From Tunturiibacter empetritectus (GTDB lineage: Bacteria; Acidobacteriota; Terriglobia; Terriglobales; Acidobacteriaceae): a DNA stretch of 64,000 bases. The notes beneath the pieces were generated by a model. The model had not been told where the DNA came from. It was given only the letters and a program-made list of their open reading frames with translations, and made no database searches. The position numbers and the translations under genes are program-made. Position 1 is the first letter of the stretch. Each line of letters begins with the position of its first letter. This document shows positions 8,901 to 18,119 of this stretch, in pieces. The DNA is taken from the NCBI RefSeq assembly GCF_013410875.1, contig NZ_JACCCU010000001.1, forward strand, positions 1,860,001 to 1,924,000, written 5' to 3'.

Positions 8901-10082
8901 ATGGCAGATAAGGGCACAGAGCAGGCTACGCCACTACGCAAGAAGAAGGCGAAGGAGAAGGGCGACAGCGTTCATAGCCGTGAGTTGCTGTCGGCGATGG
9001 CGATGCTGGGCGGAGTTGTGATGCTTGGGGCGATGTCGAATGGGTTTGTTGCGAGCTGGGGCAAAGTGTATCAGGAGAGCCTGCGCTCGGCTACGACGAA
9101 CGCGAGCAGCTTGAACGGAGAGCAGCTCTTCAATGTTGCGGTCAGACGAATCCTGGTGCCGTCGCTGCTGCCGGTGGGGTTGGTGATGGCGGCGAGCTTC
9201 ACCGGAGCTCTGGTGTCCGGCGTGGCGCAGAGCGGTGGGGTGCAGATCTACCCGAGCGCGGTGGAGTTTAAGTTTTCGAAGCTGAATCCGGTTACGAATC
9301 TGGGAAACCTGTTCAGCTTGCGATCTGCGACGCGGTTGGTGAAGTCGTTGGTGCCGGCTTCGGTAATGGTGGTGCTGGGGTGGGGGGCTCTGAAGGCGTT
9401 GATGATTCCGATGCCTGTGATGAGTCTGCTGCGACTGCCGGCGACTTTTTCTGCGGCGTATGGACTGGCGCTCGATGCAGCATGGGTGACGCTGGCGTGG
9501 TCTGCGCTCGACTATGCGATCGAGTGGAGGAGTTGGAATCAGCGGCTGAAGATGAGCAAGCAGGAGATGCGCGAAGAGATGCGCGATGCGATGGGCAATC
9601 CTCAGGTCAGAGCGAAGATTCGGCAGATCCAGCGAGCGATGCGCAAGCGCAAGGTGAAGGCGGATATGTCGCGGGCGAGCGTGGTGATTACGAACCCCAC
9701 GCACTACGCGGTGGCACTGGAGTTCAGCTTCGAGACGATGTCGGCTCCGACGGTGCTGGCGAAGGGCCGCGATCTGCTGGCAGCGGAAATTCGTGAGGAG
9801 GCGCGGTGGGCTGGGGTCCCGATCATTGAGAATCCTCCGCTGGCGAGGAGTTTATACAAGATGGTCGAGCCGGGACAGTCGATTCCATTTGATTTGTACG
9901 CGGCGGTGGCGGGAATTCTGGCTTTTCTCTATCGGCAGAAGGTTGAGGAGCGTGTGCGGCGGGATCGTCAGGAGAAAGAGAAGGAGCAGAAAGCTCAGTT
10001 GAATGGACGGCTTCTCGATGGAAGAGGCAGTGTGGCAGCGGCTGGAATGGTTGGAATGCGTGGTTTTGGAGGTGGGATGTGA
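8901..10082 (+). CDS. flhB: Flagellar export switch protein FlhB
   Basis: This is the membrane export component whose cytoplasmic domain self-cleaves to change substrate specificity from hook to filament. The N-terminus (GTEQATPLRKKKAKEKGD) is typical, and four hydrophobic segments follow. The autocleavage motif NPTH is intact at residues 265-268 (VVITNPTHYAVALEF). The charged C-terminus (about residues 350-393) extends somewhat beyond the minimal family. The stop codon overlaps the flhA GTG start (GTGA), a translational coupling signature. Confidence 0.96.
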   Translation: MADKGTEQATPLRKKKAKEKGDSVHSRELLSAMAMLGGVVMLGAMSNGFVASWGKVYQESLRSATTNASSLNGEQLFNVAVRRILVPSLLPVGLVMAASFTGALVSGVAQSGGVQIYPSAVEFKFSKLNPVTNLGNLFSLRSATRLVKSLVPASVMVVLGWGALKALMIPMPVMSLLRLPATFSAAYGLALDAAWVTLAWSALDYAIEWRSWNQRLKMSKQEMREEMRDAMGNPQVRAKIRQIQRAMRKRKVKADMSRASVVITNPTHYAVALEFSFETMSAPTVLAKGRDLLAAEIREEARWAGVPIIENPPLARSLYKMVEPGQSIPFDLYAAVAGILAFLYRQKVEERVRRDRQEKEKEQKAQLNGRLLDGRGSVAAAGMVGMRGFGGGM

Positions 10083-12199
10083 GTGAAGCAGCAGTAAAGA
10101 AAAATGGCTTTCAGATGGCGAAGCTACAGACGTTGATGTTGCCTGTAGCCGCTATCAGCATGGTGTTCGTCATGATTATCCCGGTGCCGAGTGTGGTGCT
10201 GGATATTCTATTGGCCGCCTCAATTACGGCTTCGGTGATTGTGTTTTTGACGGCAGTCCAAGTGCGGAGAGCAGTGGACTTCTCCGTGTTTCCCACGCTG
10301 CTTTTGCTGCTGACACTGTTTCGGCTGTCGTTGAATCTGGCGTCGAGCCGCAGAATTCTGCTGCATGGACGGGAGGGAACGCAAGCTGCCGGCGCGGTGA
10401 TAGAAGCGTTTGGGCAGTTTGTGGTGGGTGGGAACTATGTGGTTGGACTGGTGCTGTTTCTTGCGCTGATTGCGATTCAGTTTCTTGTGGTGAGCCACGG
10501 CGCGGTCAGAACTGCCGAGGTGACGGCGCGATTCACACTCGATGCTCTGCCGGGTAAACAGATGGCGATCGATGCGGATATGAACGCGGGCCTGATCGAT
10601 GAGCAGGGAGCGAGGAAGCGGAGACAGGCGATTGCGCGGGAGGCTGAGTTCTACGGCGCGATGGATGGTGCGGCAAAGTTCAACCAGCGGGACTCGCTGG
10701 CGACGATCCTGATTACGGCGATCAACATTGTGGCTGGGTTGTTGATCGGTGTGCTGCAGCACGGCACGGATCTTGCCACCGCAGTGAAGACCTACACGAT
10801 CCTGACCGTGGGCGATGGGCTGGTAACGATGATTCCCAGCCTGCTGGTTTCGATTGCGGGCGGCATGGTGTTGACGCGGGCTTCGTCGGCGGGGTCGCTC
10901 GATGAGGAGCTGGGAACGCAGCTTTTGAAGGGGCGCAATACGCTGTGGATTGCCTGTGGCGTGTTGCTTGGACTGGCTCTGATTCCAGGACTGCCGAAGC
11001 TGTCGTTTGTGCTGCTGGCGGTTGGGGTGGGGTTGATTGCGCGACGTCTGCCTGCGGCGAAGGATGCCTCTCTGTTGTTGGCAGAGGAGGCGGCCGAAGT
11101 CACGACAAAGGGCGATAAGGCGAAGGCGGGGGATGCGGCGAAGGGCGAGAATCTGGCTTCATTGCTGAAGATGGATGAGCTGACGCTGGAGATCGGGTTC
11201 CAGCTGATTCCGATGGTGGATGAGAAGCAGGGTGGACAGATGCTCAATCGCGTTCGTGCACTGCGTAGGCATCTGGCGATCGAGCTTGGGTTTATTGTTC
11301 CGCCGATTCACATTACGGACAACCTGCGGCTGAAGCCGAGGGAGTACGTGATGAGTCTTCGCGGGATTGAGATTGCACGCTGGCAGACGGAGCAGAACTG
11401 GCTGTTGGCGGTGAACTCGGATCCCAAGGCGCGGGTGCTTCCTGGTGTCGAGACCAAAGAGCCAGCATTTGGCGTACAGGCACGTTGGATTCAGCCGGGG
11501 CTGGAGGAGCAGGCGCTTGCCGCGGGCTATTCGGTCGTGGATCAGACGACTGTGATTGGGACGCACCTTGGCGAACTGATTCGCCGACATGCGCATGAGC
11601 TCCTGGGGCGGCAGGAGGTGAAACGCCTGCTGGACAGCCTCAATGAGAGTCATCCGAAGCTGGTGGAAGAGCTGGTGCCGAAGCTGATGACGCTGGGTGA
11701 GGTTCAGCGGGTGCTGCAGCAGCTGCTTCGCGAGCAGGTTTCGATTCGCGACCTAGGTGCGATCCTCGAGATTCTGGTGGAGGCGGCTCAGCAGTCGAAG
11801 AGCGTGGTGCACCTGGTGGAGAGTGTGCGGCAGTCGCTGGGAAGGGGATTGGTGCACTCGCTGCTGGATAACGACGGCGGCCTGAAGGTGCTGGTGCTTG
11901 ATCCGGAGCTGGAGAGCGAGCTGCAGCAGACCTTTGATCCGCAGGGCGCCGGGTTGCTGCTGGGAGATGGTGCGCGCCCAGCGGGGATGCGATCGGACTT
12001 TTTGAAACGCCTGGTGGAATCTGTGAAACGCCTAACCGGAGGAGCCTCGACCTCGGCACTCCCCGTGCTTCTATGTCCGAGTCCGGCCCGTTATCACGTG
12101 CGGCGTTGGCTGGAGCCGTTTCTGCCCAAGGTGACGGTGTTGGCACCGGGAGAAATTCCTCCGGAGATTCGGGTTCGGAGCATTGGCACGGTTGGGTAG
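10079..12199 (+). CDS. flhA: Flagellar export gate protein FlhA
   Basis: This is the large ring-forming subunit of the flagellar export gate, using the proton gradient and docking FliH/FliI/FliJ and chaperones. The N-terminal half has about eight membrane segments and the FHIPEP region (PTLLLLLTLFRLSLNLASSR, then DALPGKQMAIDADMNAGLI). The C-terminal cytoplasmic domain is complete (HAHELLGRQEVKRLLD, LVEELVPKLMTLGEVQRVLQ). At 706 residues it is normal. The GTG start overlaps the flhB stop. flhF and flhG, which commonly follow flhA, are absent; fliA comes next. Confidence 0.96.
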   Translation: MSEAAVKKNGFQMAKLQTLMLPVAAISMVFVMIIPVPSVVLDILLAASITASVIVFLTAVQVRRAVDFSVFPTLLLLLTLFRLSLNLASSRRILLHGREGTQAAGAVIEAFGQFVVGGNYVVGLVLFLALIAIQFLVVSHGAVRTAEVTARFTLDALPGKQMAIDADMNAGLIDEQGARKRRQAIAREAEFYGAMDGAAKFNQRDSLATILITAINIVAGLLIGVLQHGTDLATAVKTYTILTVGDGLVTMIPSLLVSIAGGMVLTRASSAGSLDEELGTQLLKGRNTLWIACGVLLGLALIPGLPKLSFVLLAVGVGLIARRLPAAKDASLLLAEEAAEVTTKGDKAKAGDAAKGENLASLLKMDELTLEIGFQLIPMVDEKQGGQMLNRVRALRRHLAIELGFIVPPIHITDNLRLKPREYVMSLRGIEIARWQTEQNWLLAVNSDPKARVLPGVETKEPAFGVQARWIQPGLEEQALAAGYSVVDQTTVIGTHLGELIRRHAHELLGRQEVKRLLDSLNESHPKLVEELVPKLMTLGEVQRVLQQLLREQVSIRDLGAILEILVEAAQQSKSVVHLVESVRQSLGRGLVHSLLDNDGGLKVLVLDPELESELQQTFDPQGAGLLLGDGARPAGMRSDFLKRLVESVKRLTGGASTSALPVLLCPSPARYHVRRWLEPFLPKVTVLAPGEIPPEIRVRSIGTVG

Positions 12200-12255
12200 A
12201 GACGGTTCGTAGGACGACGGTAAGGGAGTAGCGGCAGATGAGGAATGGAGGAAGT

Positions 12256-13185
12256 ATGAACACAGACAGTTCGATTCCGGTGCAGGTAGGGCAGAAGTTG
12301 TCGAAGGGGAAGCTGACGGGCGAGCAGTGGACGTCTTTGGAGGCTGCACGGTTTGACGAGGTGATGGGTATTGCGGAGGCGGGGATATTCGCTCCGTTTA
12401 CCGGGGAGGCGCTGGTAGCACAAGTGGATGGCAGTGCCACGGAGCGGGACTTGCTTTTGATGGAGCATCTGCCGACGGTGCGTTACCTGGCGCGACGCAT
12501 CCATGAACGTCTGCCTCAGCATGTGGAGTTGGACGACCTCGTCTCGGCCGGTGTCGTAGGTTTGATCGATGCCTTCACGAAGTTTGACCACAAGAAGAAG
12601 GTGCAGTTCAAGAGCTATGCGCAGTTCAGAATTCGCGGTGCGATTCTTGATTCGTTGCGGACGCTGGATTGGAGCCCGAGGGATCTGCGGCGGAAGGGCA
12701 GGGCGGTCGAAGAAGCGATTCGCGCAGTGACGCAGCGGGTTGGGCGAGCGCCATCAGAGCAGGAGATTGCGCGGGAGATGGTGTTGACGCTGGCAGAGTA
12801 CCAGGCATTGCTAGGCGATCTGAAGGGGCTCGAGATTGGAAGCCTGCACATGGAGCGGTCGGAGGACTCTGGTGATGAGGAGCTTGCGTATGTTCCTGGT
12901 GCGCCGGAGGACGACCCGCTGTTTCGCTGCTTGAAGGGGGAGATGAAGCAGAGGCTTGCGGATGCGATCGATGAGCTTCCGGAGAAAGAGCGCATGGTGT
13001 TAACGCTTTACTACTACGAAGAGCTGACGATGAAAGAGATTGGGCTGACGCTGGGCGTGGTGGAGTCGAGGGTCTCTCAGATCCACTCTTCGGCGGTGCT
13101 GAGGCTGAGGGCGTCTCTTGCGAGTCTGCGGCCAGGCGACTCTGTCGGGGTTGTGAAGGCTAAGGCTTCGAAGCGCAATTGCTGA
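12256..13185 (+). CDS. fliA: Flagellar sigma factor FliA (sigma-28 family)
   Basis: A sigma-70 family factor of the FliA/WhiG type that directs RNA polymerase to late flagellar and chemotaxis promoters. About 65 poorly conserved N-terminal residues precede region 2 (PTVRYLARRIHERLPQHVEL, then DDLVSAGVVGLIDAFTKFD and FKSYAQFRIRGAILDSLR). Region 3 follows (RRKGRAVEEAIRAVTQRVG). Region 4 has LPEKERMVLTLYYYEELTMK and LGVVESRVSQIHSSAVLRLR. The ATG at 12256 follows a strong GGAGG; the ATG at 12238 is an in-frame alternative adding six residues. It lies inside the flagellar operon, between flhA and fliM. No FlgM is seen here. Confidence 0.93.
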   Translation: MNTDSSIPVQVGQKLSKGKLTGEQWTSLEAARFDEVMGIAEAGIFAPFTGEALVAQVDGSATERDLLLMEHLPTVRYLARRIHERLPQHVELDDLVSAGVVGLIDAFTKFDHKKKVQFKSYAQFRIRGAILDSLRTLDWSPRDLRRKGRAVEEAIRAVTQRVGRAPSEQEIAREMVLTLAEYQALLGDLKGLEIGSLHMERSEDSGDEELAYVPGAPEDDPLFRCLKGEMKQRLADAIDELPEKERMVLTLYYYEELTMKEIGLTLGVVESRVSQIHSSAVLRLRASLASLRPGDSVGVVKAKASKRNC

Positions 13186-13244
13186 AGCACGTTGATGCTC
13201 TGATCCGATCATTATGAGAGATCTCTAACCGAAGAAAGGGATGC

Positions 13245-14258
13245 ATGGGAAAGCAGCTTGGGCAGGGAGATATTGATGCGCTGTTTGCGGCGGCTGGGGC
13301 GAATGCTTCGGCGAAACCTGAAGGAGCCGAGGGGGAGGTAGTGCTGGAGCGGTATGACTTCAGCAGCGCGGGGCAGATCAGCAACGATCAGATGCGGGCG
13401 ATCAGTTCGGTGAACGACTTGTTTGCGAGGAATTTGATGCACACCTTGGGGGCGTGGTTGAGGACTCCATTCAAGATGAAGCTGGTCGCAGGGGAGCAGC
13501 TCCCATTCAGCGAATTTCTGGAACGGCTCTCCTCTCCGAATTACATCTGTTCGATTCGGCTGGAGCCACTGGGAGCTGTTGGGTTGCTGGAGCTGGAGCT
13601 GGCGTTGGCATCACCAATCGTGGATGTTCTGCTGGGCGGGGTGGGGCGAGCGTGGCCAGCGCGAGAGTTGACCGGTATTGAAGATGCGATTCTGACGTCG
13701 GTTGTGCAGATGACGGTGCAGGAGCTGAACCTGGCTTGGCAGTCGGTCGGGCTGGAGTTCGTCTTTGAGAAGCGCGAGTCAGAGGCGGCGGTGGCCCGGA
13801 TGTTGACTTCTGGAGAAAAGACGCTGTGCGTGAGCTTCGAGGCGCGTATGCCTGAGGCTCAGGGCGCGATGAATCTCTGTCTGCCGGCGGTTGTGCTGAA
13901 TGCGATTCTGCGGCGTTTGATCTCTGAAGGGGATCGTCCCAAGAGGCGATCGAAGGAGGCGCAGGCAAGGGTGCGGCAATTGATGGGCGAGGTAAAGTTC
14001 GGCGCTGCCTTGCAGTTTCCTTCGATGAGACTTCGAGCGAGTGAGCTAGCGGCTCTGGAACCGGGGATGGTCCTGCGTCTGCCGTTGGCGAAACACGCTA
14101 TCTCCGAGTTGCGGGTTGGCGGCTTGCAGCTGGGAAGAGCGCACCCGGTGAGGACCGGTGAACACCGTGGGGCTCAGCTAGAGGGCGCGATCGAGAGTGA
14201 AGACCTAAGCGGCGTTTTGGAGACTCAGAGCGCAGCCGAAACGATGAGTGTGAACTAA
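13245..14258 (+). CDS. fliM: Flagellar motor switch protein FliM
   Basis: A C-ring protein that binds phosphorylated CheY and reverses motor rotation. The N-terminal CheY-P binding element is present (LGQGDIDALFAAAG, residues 5-18). The middle domain has MRAISSVNDLFARNLMHTLG and LSSPNYICSIRLEPLGAVGL. The C-terminal SpoA domain (about residues 230-305) includes VRQLMGEVKFGAALQFPSMR and AALEPGMVLRLPLAKHA. The length of 337 residues is normal. The gene lies downstream of fliA rather than after fliL, paired with fliN. Confidence 0.95.
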   Translation: MGKQLGQGDIDALFAAAGANASAKPEGAEGEVVLERYDFSSAGQISNDQMRAISSVNDLFARNLMHTLGAWLRTPFKMKLVAGEQLPFSEFLERLSSPNYICSIRLEPLGAVGLLELELALASPIVDVLLGGVGRAWPARELTGIEDAILTSVVQMTVQELNLAWQSVGLEFVFEKRESEAAVARMLTSGEKTLCVSFEARMPEAQGAMNLCLPAVVLNAILRRLISEGDRPKRRSKEAQARVRQLMGEVKFGAALQFPSMRLRASELAALEPGMVLRLPLAKHAISELRVGGLQLGRAHPVRTGEHRGAQLEGAIESEDLSGVLETQSAAETMSVN

Positions 14259-14272
14259 GAGAGGGACGAGAC

Positions 14273-14581
14273 ATGGAGAAGGTGACGGGTTCGGATGGGA
14301 TTACAGGAATTGATGCTGGGATGGGACTGTTGTGTGACATTGAGCTGGATGCGACCTTGCAGTTCGGTTCGCGTGATATGTCGCTGCGAGAGGTACTGGA
14401 GCTTGGACCGGGAGACGTGGTGGAGCTGGACCGTCATGTGTCCGAACCGGTGGACCTTGTAGTGGGAGACAGAATCGTGGCTCGGGGCGAGGTGGTTGTC
14501 GTCAGCGGCAACTTCGCGCTGCGCATCACGGAAGTGGCTACGCCGCAGTTGAGACTGGAGAGCATTCGATGCCTTTTCTAA
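14273..14581 (+). CDS. fliN: Flagellar motor switch protein FliN
   Basis: A C-ring protein with a classical FliN SpoA domain filling most of its 102 residues: LREVLELGPGDVVELDRHVS, EPVDLVVGDRIVARGEVVVV and NFALRITEV. It starts 14 bases after fliM and its last 13 bases overlap the next gene. A second, more divergent SpoA protein is encoded at 6116, so this operon carries two small SpoA proteins in addition to FliM. Confidence 0.94.
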   Translation: MEKVTGSDGITGIDAGMGLLCDIELDATLQFGSRDMSLREVLELGPGDVVELDRHVSEPVDLVVGDRIVARGEVVVVSGNFALRITEVATPQLRLESIRCLF

Positions 14582-15576
14582 CGAAGAAGACGGGAGCGAT
14601 GAAGGTGAGCGCGCTGATGCCGAGTGCCTTGAGAGTAGGGAACGGGGTGGCCTGGCAGGAGGATGAGTACAGGCCGTCGAAGGAGCTTGTGGGATTTGAA
14701 GGGTATGGTCTTCCGGCTTCTGCTGGGAAGACGCCGCAGCGGAGGATATGCGAAAACTCCGAGTGTGAGAGTGGTTGGACGATGCCCTGGCGCAATCGAC
14801 GCCGACCGATCTTCGAAGGACAGTGGGGATGCAGCGGACGGTGCGTGCTCGCGATTGTGCAGGCGGCAGTGCGTCGCGAGCTGCGAGATGGAGGGGCGTC
14901 GGCAGATTTGTCTCCGCATCGGCATCGAGTTCCACTTGGCCTGCTGATGCTGGCGCAGGGGTGGATTACTCACCCCCAGCTTCAGAGGGCGTTGGCGGCA
15001 CAAAGAGAGAACGGGACAGGGAAGATCGGCGAATGGCTCCTGAGCGAGTGCGGCGTGGAGGCTGAGCAGATTACTCGTGGATTGAGCATGCAGTGGGGGT
15101 GTCCGGTGCTGACGACCGAGGGATTTTCTCCAGAGGCGATGGCTTTGGTGATGCCCAGGGTATTCGTTGAAAAGTTCGGTTTGCTGCCGTTGAGAGTTGC
15201 GGGCTCACGAATTTTGTACATCGGCTTCGCGGATCATCTGGATGCGTCGTCCGCACTGGCGATGGAGCAGATGACTGGATTGAAGGTTGAGAGCGGAGTG
15301 GTGGAGGGGGCCCAGTTCGAGGCTGCTCGAAGCAGGCTTCTTGCGTGCGAAGGAGTGGAGGCAAAACTGGAGACTGCTGCGGATAAGAATTCGATGGCGG
15401 CGCGGATTACCGCGGTGTTAGAACAAAAGCAACCAGTGGCGGCTCGCCTAGTACGACTTCATCAGGACTATTGGTTGAGGATGTGGCTGGAAAGCGGCAC
15501 AGTGGGAAGAGCGGGTAATCTGCCGGTGTCACATGAGGACGTGAAAGACCACGTCTTTACCATCCGGATTCAGTAG
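14569..15576 (+). CDS. GspE/PilB N-terminal (MshEN)-like protein with Cys cluster
   Basis: A 335-residue protein without a recognised enzyme domain. Residues 61-92 hold four cysteines (C61, C66, C88, C92; C-x4-C and C-x3-C) that could form a small zinc site. Residues 121-180 resemble the tandem MshEN motif of type II secretion/type IV pilus ATPase N-termini: LGLLMLAQGWITHPQLQRAL, then IGEWLLSECGVEAEQITRGL. This is followed by the GspE-N-like region VFVEKFGLLPLRVAGSRILY. No Walker motifs are present, so it is not an ATPase. MshEN modules can bind c-di-GMP, but the first Arg of motif I is a Pro here. It overlaps fliN by 13 bases and is the last gene of the operon. Its function is unknown; a link to motor control is inference from position. 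Confidence 0.7.
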   Translation: MPFLTKKTGAMKVSALMPSALRVGNGVAWQEDEYRPSKELVGFEGYGLPASAGKTPQRRICENSECESGWTMPWRNRRRPIFEGQWGCSGRCVLAIVQAAVRRELRDGGASADLSPHRHRVPLGLLMLAQGWITHPQLQRALAAQRENGTGKIGEWLLSECGVEAEQITRGLSMQWGCPVLTTEGFSPEAMALVMPRVFVEKFGLLPLRVAGSRILYIGFADHLDASSALAMEQMTGLKVESGVVEGAQFEAARSRLLACEGVEAKLETAADKNSMAARITAVLEQKQPVAARLVRLHQDYWLRMWLESGTVGRAGNLPVSHEDVKDHVFTIRIQ

Positions 15577-15608
15577 CAACAACGTATGCGAGTCTCGTCG
15601 AAAGGAAA

Positions 15609-15632
15609 GAGAGCCGATTGGCCCTCTTTTTG
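15609..15632 (+). terminator. Rho-independent terminator after the flagellar operon
   Basis: GAGAGCC and GGCCCTC form a 7-pair stem with one mismatch and a GATT loop, followed by five T. It lies 32 bases past the last gene of the flagellar operon. Confidence 0.75.
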
Positions 15633-15645
15633 TGTGAGCGAATGT

Positions 15646-16065
15646 TTATCGCTTCATGAAACCTGAGGTTGGAGATACACCGGAGACAGTCATTGCAGAG
15701 GTTCCGTTCGTCACCTTGGAACTCTGTTCGGGTCCGAGACCGAGCTTGATGATGGCTCGGGAGTCGGGGATCAACTTTGTCTGCCAGCCGTTATCTTCCT
15801 GAAATTTCTGCATTGCTGATTGCGTCTGGGAGTCCCAATGGCCTGATGCCTCGCCGGAGAGATAGCCGGACTTGATCAGGGAAGTCTGGATCTGGGTGGC
15901 TCGCGCATCGTCGATGGTTCGCTGACCCACTGGCTTTGCGGATTTAGAATGTTTGCTCGACACCTTGTGCGATGTGGGGCCACGACGCGGGTGAGTCAAC
16001 GCCAGGCATGGGAGTGCCGTTGCCAGAAGTAACGTCGAGGTGAGAAGTTGTTTGCCAAACTGCAT
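15646..16065 (-). CDS. Secreted peptidoglycan-binding domain protein
   Basis: A 139-residue protein with an N-terminal signal peptide (about residues 1-22, ending LPCLA). A basic Ser/Lys-rich stretch follows, and then a PG_binding_1-like domain at about residues 50-110 (ARATQIQTSLIKSGYLSGEA, then HWDSQTQSAMQKFQEDNGWQ). It probably binds the cell wall in the periplasm; no catalytic domain is attached. It is transcribed towards the flagellar operon and separated from it by the terminator at 15609. Confidence 0.75.
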   Translation of the reverse strand: MQFGKQLLTSTLLLATALPCLALTHPRRGPTSHKVSSKHSKSAKPVGQRTIDDARATQIQTSLIKSGYLSGEASGHWDSQTQSAMQKFQEDNGWQTKLIPDSRAIIKLGLGPEQSSKVTNGTSAMTVSGVSPTSGFMKR

Positions 16066-16290
16066 AGTTAGAACACCACCTTGGAGTAGATCGGTAGTGG
16101 ATACCCGATACGGCCGTCGATGTTGACAGTAGAGTATCCCGATAGTAACGCGCTGCGCAACAAAAAGGTTGACTAATGGGAATACATCTTTTTTGTGGGC
16201 TATTTGTGTAGTTCATCGGGCGATGAAGCAGGAGTGAGGCTGAGATCTATCAGGACACTCCTTCTTCTGCAGTTTCGATGAGAGGAACAG

Positions 16291-17958
16291 CTACGGCAGC
16301 GTGCCGCCTACGTAGGAGTTGAGGTTTTTCTGGGTGGCAGACTGAATGACAAACACTACGTCGTCTTTAGATTTGAGGGTGGAGACGATGGCACGATAGC
16401 TGGCCTCATCTGTCACGGGTTTGCGATTGATTGCGGTAATGATCGTTCCTTTGCCGAGACCAATCTCATCAGCGAAGGAGCCGGGGCGGACGTTGGTGAC
16501 GATGACGCCACCCTTGATTCCCACCTTGGCTGCTAAGGAGGCCGGGATCACCGAGACGGTAATGCCAAGCTTGCCCTCTCCTGCATCAGCCTCCTGCGGG
16601 GTAGAGGTGTCGTCGGGCTGGCCGGTGATGTCGGCATAAGTCTTGGCACGATCACCGATGACTACATTCGCGGTGTTCTGCTTGCCGTCGCGGAGGTAGC
16701 CTAGCTTTACAGTTGAGCCGACATGGCGGGCTGAGATGTCATTGACCAGATCATCGCCATCTTTGATGTTCCGGCCATCGATCGAGACGATGACGTCGCC
16801 TGCTTGAATGCCGGCCTTTGCTGCGCCGCCATTGGGTGTGACGACGCCAACGATAACGCCGCTCGAGAAGCCATACACCCGGTTGACAGCAGAAGACTGT
16901 GCGACCTGGAACTGAATGCCGATGGAGCCACGAACCACCTTATGTTCGGGTCCGATGAGCATGTTGTAGACGGTGGCGATGATGTTGGCGGGCATGGCGA
17001 ATCCGACACCTTGCGAGCCCATGGACTGGGTGTAGATGGCGGTGTTCATGCCGACGACCTGGCCTGCCATGTCGACGAGCGGGCCGCCGGAGTTGCCGGG
17101 ATTGATGGCGGCGTCAGTCTGGATGAAGCGCTGGAACTGGGTTTGAGAGACGCCGTTGGGGCTAGGCTCGTCGATGCTGCGGTTCTTGGCGGAGATGATG
17201 CCGGCGGTCACGGTCTTTGAGAGGGCGAAGGGGCTGCCGATGGCGAGGACCCAGTCGCCGACCTGTGCGCCGTCGGAGTTGCCGAGCTTGACGGTGGGGA
17301 GCGGCTCTTTGGTGTCGATCTTGATAACAGCGATGTCGGTGTCTTTGTCGACGCCGATCACGGTGGCATGACGGCCTTCGTCACCGGGACCGCCGTCCGG
17401 GTCGGTGGAGAGCTTTACGTAGATCTTGTCGGCTTTATCGACGACGTGGTTGTTGGTGATGATGTAGCCGCGAGGATCGACGATGAAGCCGGAGCCGAGC
17501 GCGCGGCGTTCGCCCGCAGCACCACCGTCGCCATCGTCGCCACCCTGGCCGCCTCCGAAGAAGCGGTTGAAGAAGTCCTGCATATCGCCTGGGGACTGCT
17601 GGCTGTCATCGTCCCCGTTGGGGTCGCTCGGCTGGGGTGTTTTCTGCGTGCCGCGTCTGCCACGTCTGCTGGTTGATGGCTTGGGTAGCTCTTCAGTATT
17701 GATATTGACGACGGCGGGTCCGACCTGTTTGACGATCTGGGAGAAGCCATTGGAGAGCGCGACCGGAGAGGGAATGACGAGCGGTTTGGCGTCGCTGGAG
17801 TTGACCTCAGACTGCTCTTTGCCGCTGACATTGCGCGTGAGAATTGAACCTGCGAGTATGCCGACCGACAATGTGGCGAGAAGGGTGAACGTCGTGGCGA
17901 GGCGATGGGTTCGGACGCGTTCGAGCAAGGTGGAGGATGTGTTCTTCGGTGTATCCAT
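16291..17958 (-). CDS. Periplasmic Do/HtrA-type serine protease with two PDZ domains
   Basis: A membrane-anchored or secreted trypsin-like quality-control protease of the DegP/DegQ family. A hydrophobic N-terminal segment (about residues 21-40) is followed by a low-complexity Gly/Asp-rich loop. The catalytic triad is visible: H171 (ITNNHVVD), D208 (DKDTDIAVIKID) and S290 (INPGNSGGPL). Two PDZ domains follow at about 345-430 and 470-545. The length of 555 residues is normal to long for the family, the extra being the Gly/Asp loop before the protease domain. It stands alone on the minus strand. Cell-envelope protein turnover is the expected role. Confidence 0.92.
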   Translation of the reverse strand: MDTPKNTSSTLLERVRTHRLATTFTLLATLSVGILAGSILTRNVSGKEQSEVNSSDAKPLVIPSPVALSNGFSQIVKQVGPAVVNINTEELPKPSTSRRGRRGTQKTPQPSDPNGDDDSQQSPGDMQDFFNRFFGGGQGGDDGDGGAAGERRALGSGFIVDPRGYIITNNHVVDKADKIYVKLSTDPDGGPGDEGRHATVIGVDKDTDIAVIKIDTKEPLPTVKLGNSDGAQVGDWVLAIGSPFALSKTVTAGIISAKNRSIDEPSPNGVSQTQFQRFIQTDAAINPGNSGGPLVDMAGQVVGMNTAIYTQSMGSQGVGFAMPANIIATVYNMLIGPEHKVVRGSIGIQFQVAQSSAVNRVYGFSSGVIVGVVTPNGGAAKAGIQAGDVIVSIDGRNIKDGDDLVNDISARHVGSTVKLGYLRDGKQNTANVVIGDRAKTYADITGQPDDTSTPQEADAGEGKLGITVSVIPASLAAKVGIKGGVIVTNVRPGSFADEIGLGKGTIITAINRKPVTDEASYRAIVSTLKSKDDVVFVIQSATQKNLNSYVGGTLP

Positions 17959-18119
17959 TAGTAGGTCTTGACCTCAGTATTATGTGTTGCTGTGTGCCGG
18001 ATCGTGTGCGCGGCGTAAAGTTAAGTATAGTCGCTGCGGTGTCTTGTGCTTTGGCCTGAGGTGAGGTCAGCCTCACAATCTCATTAGACGCAAAAAGAAG
18101 ACGAAAGTCTGCGTAAAGC

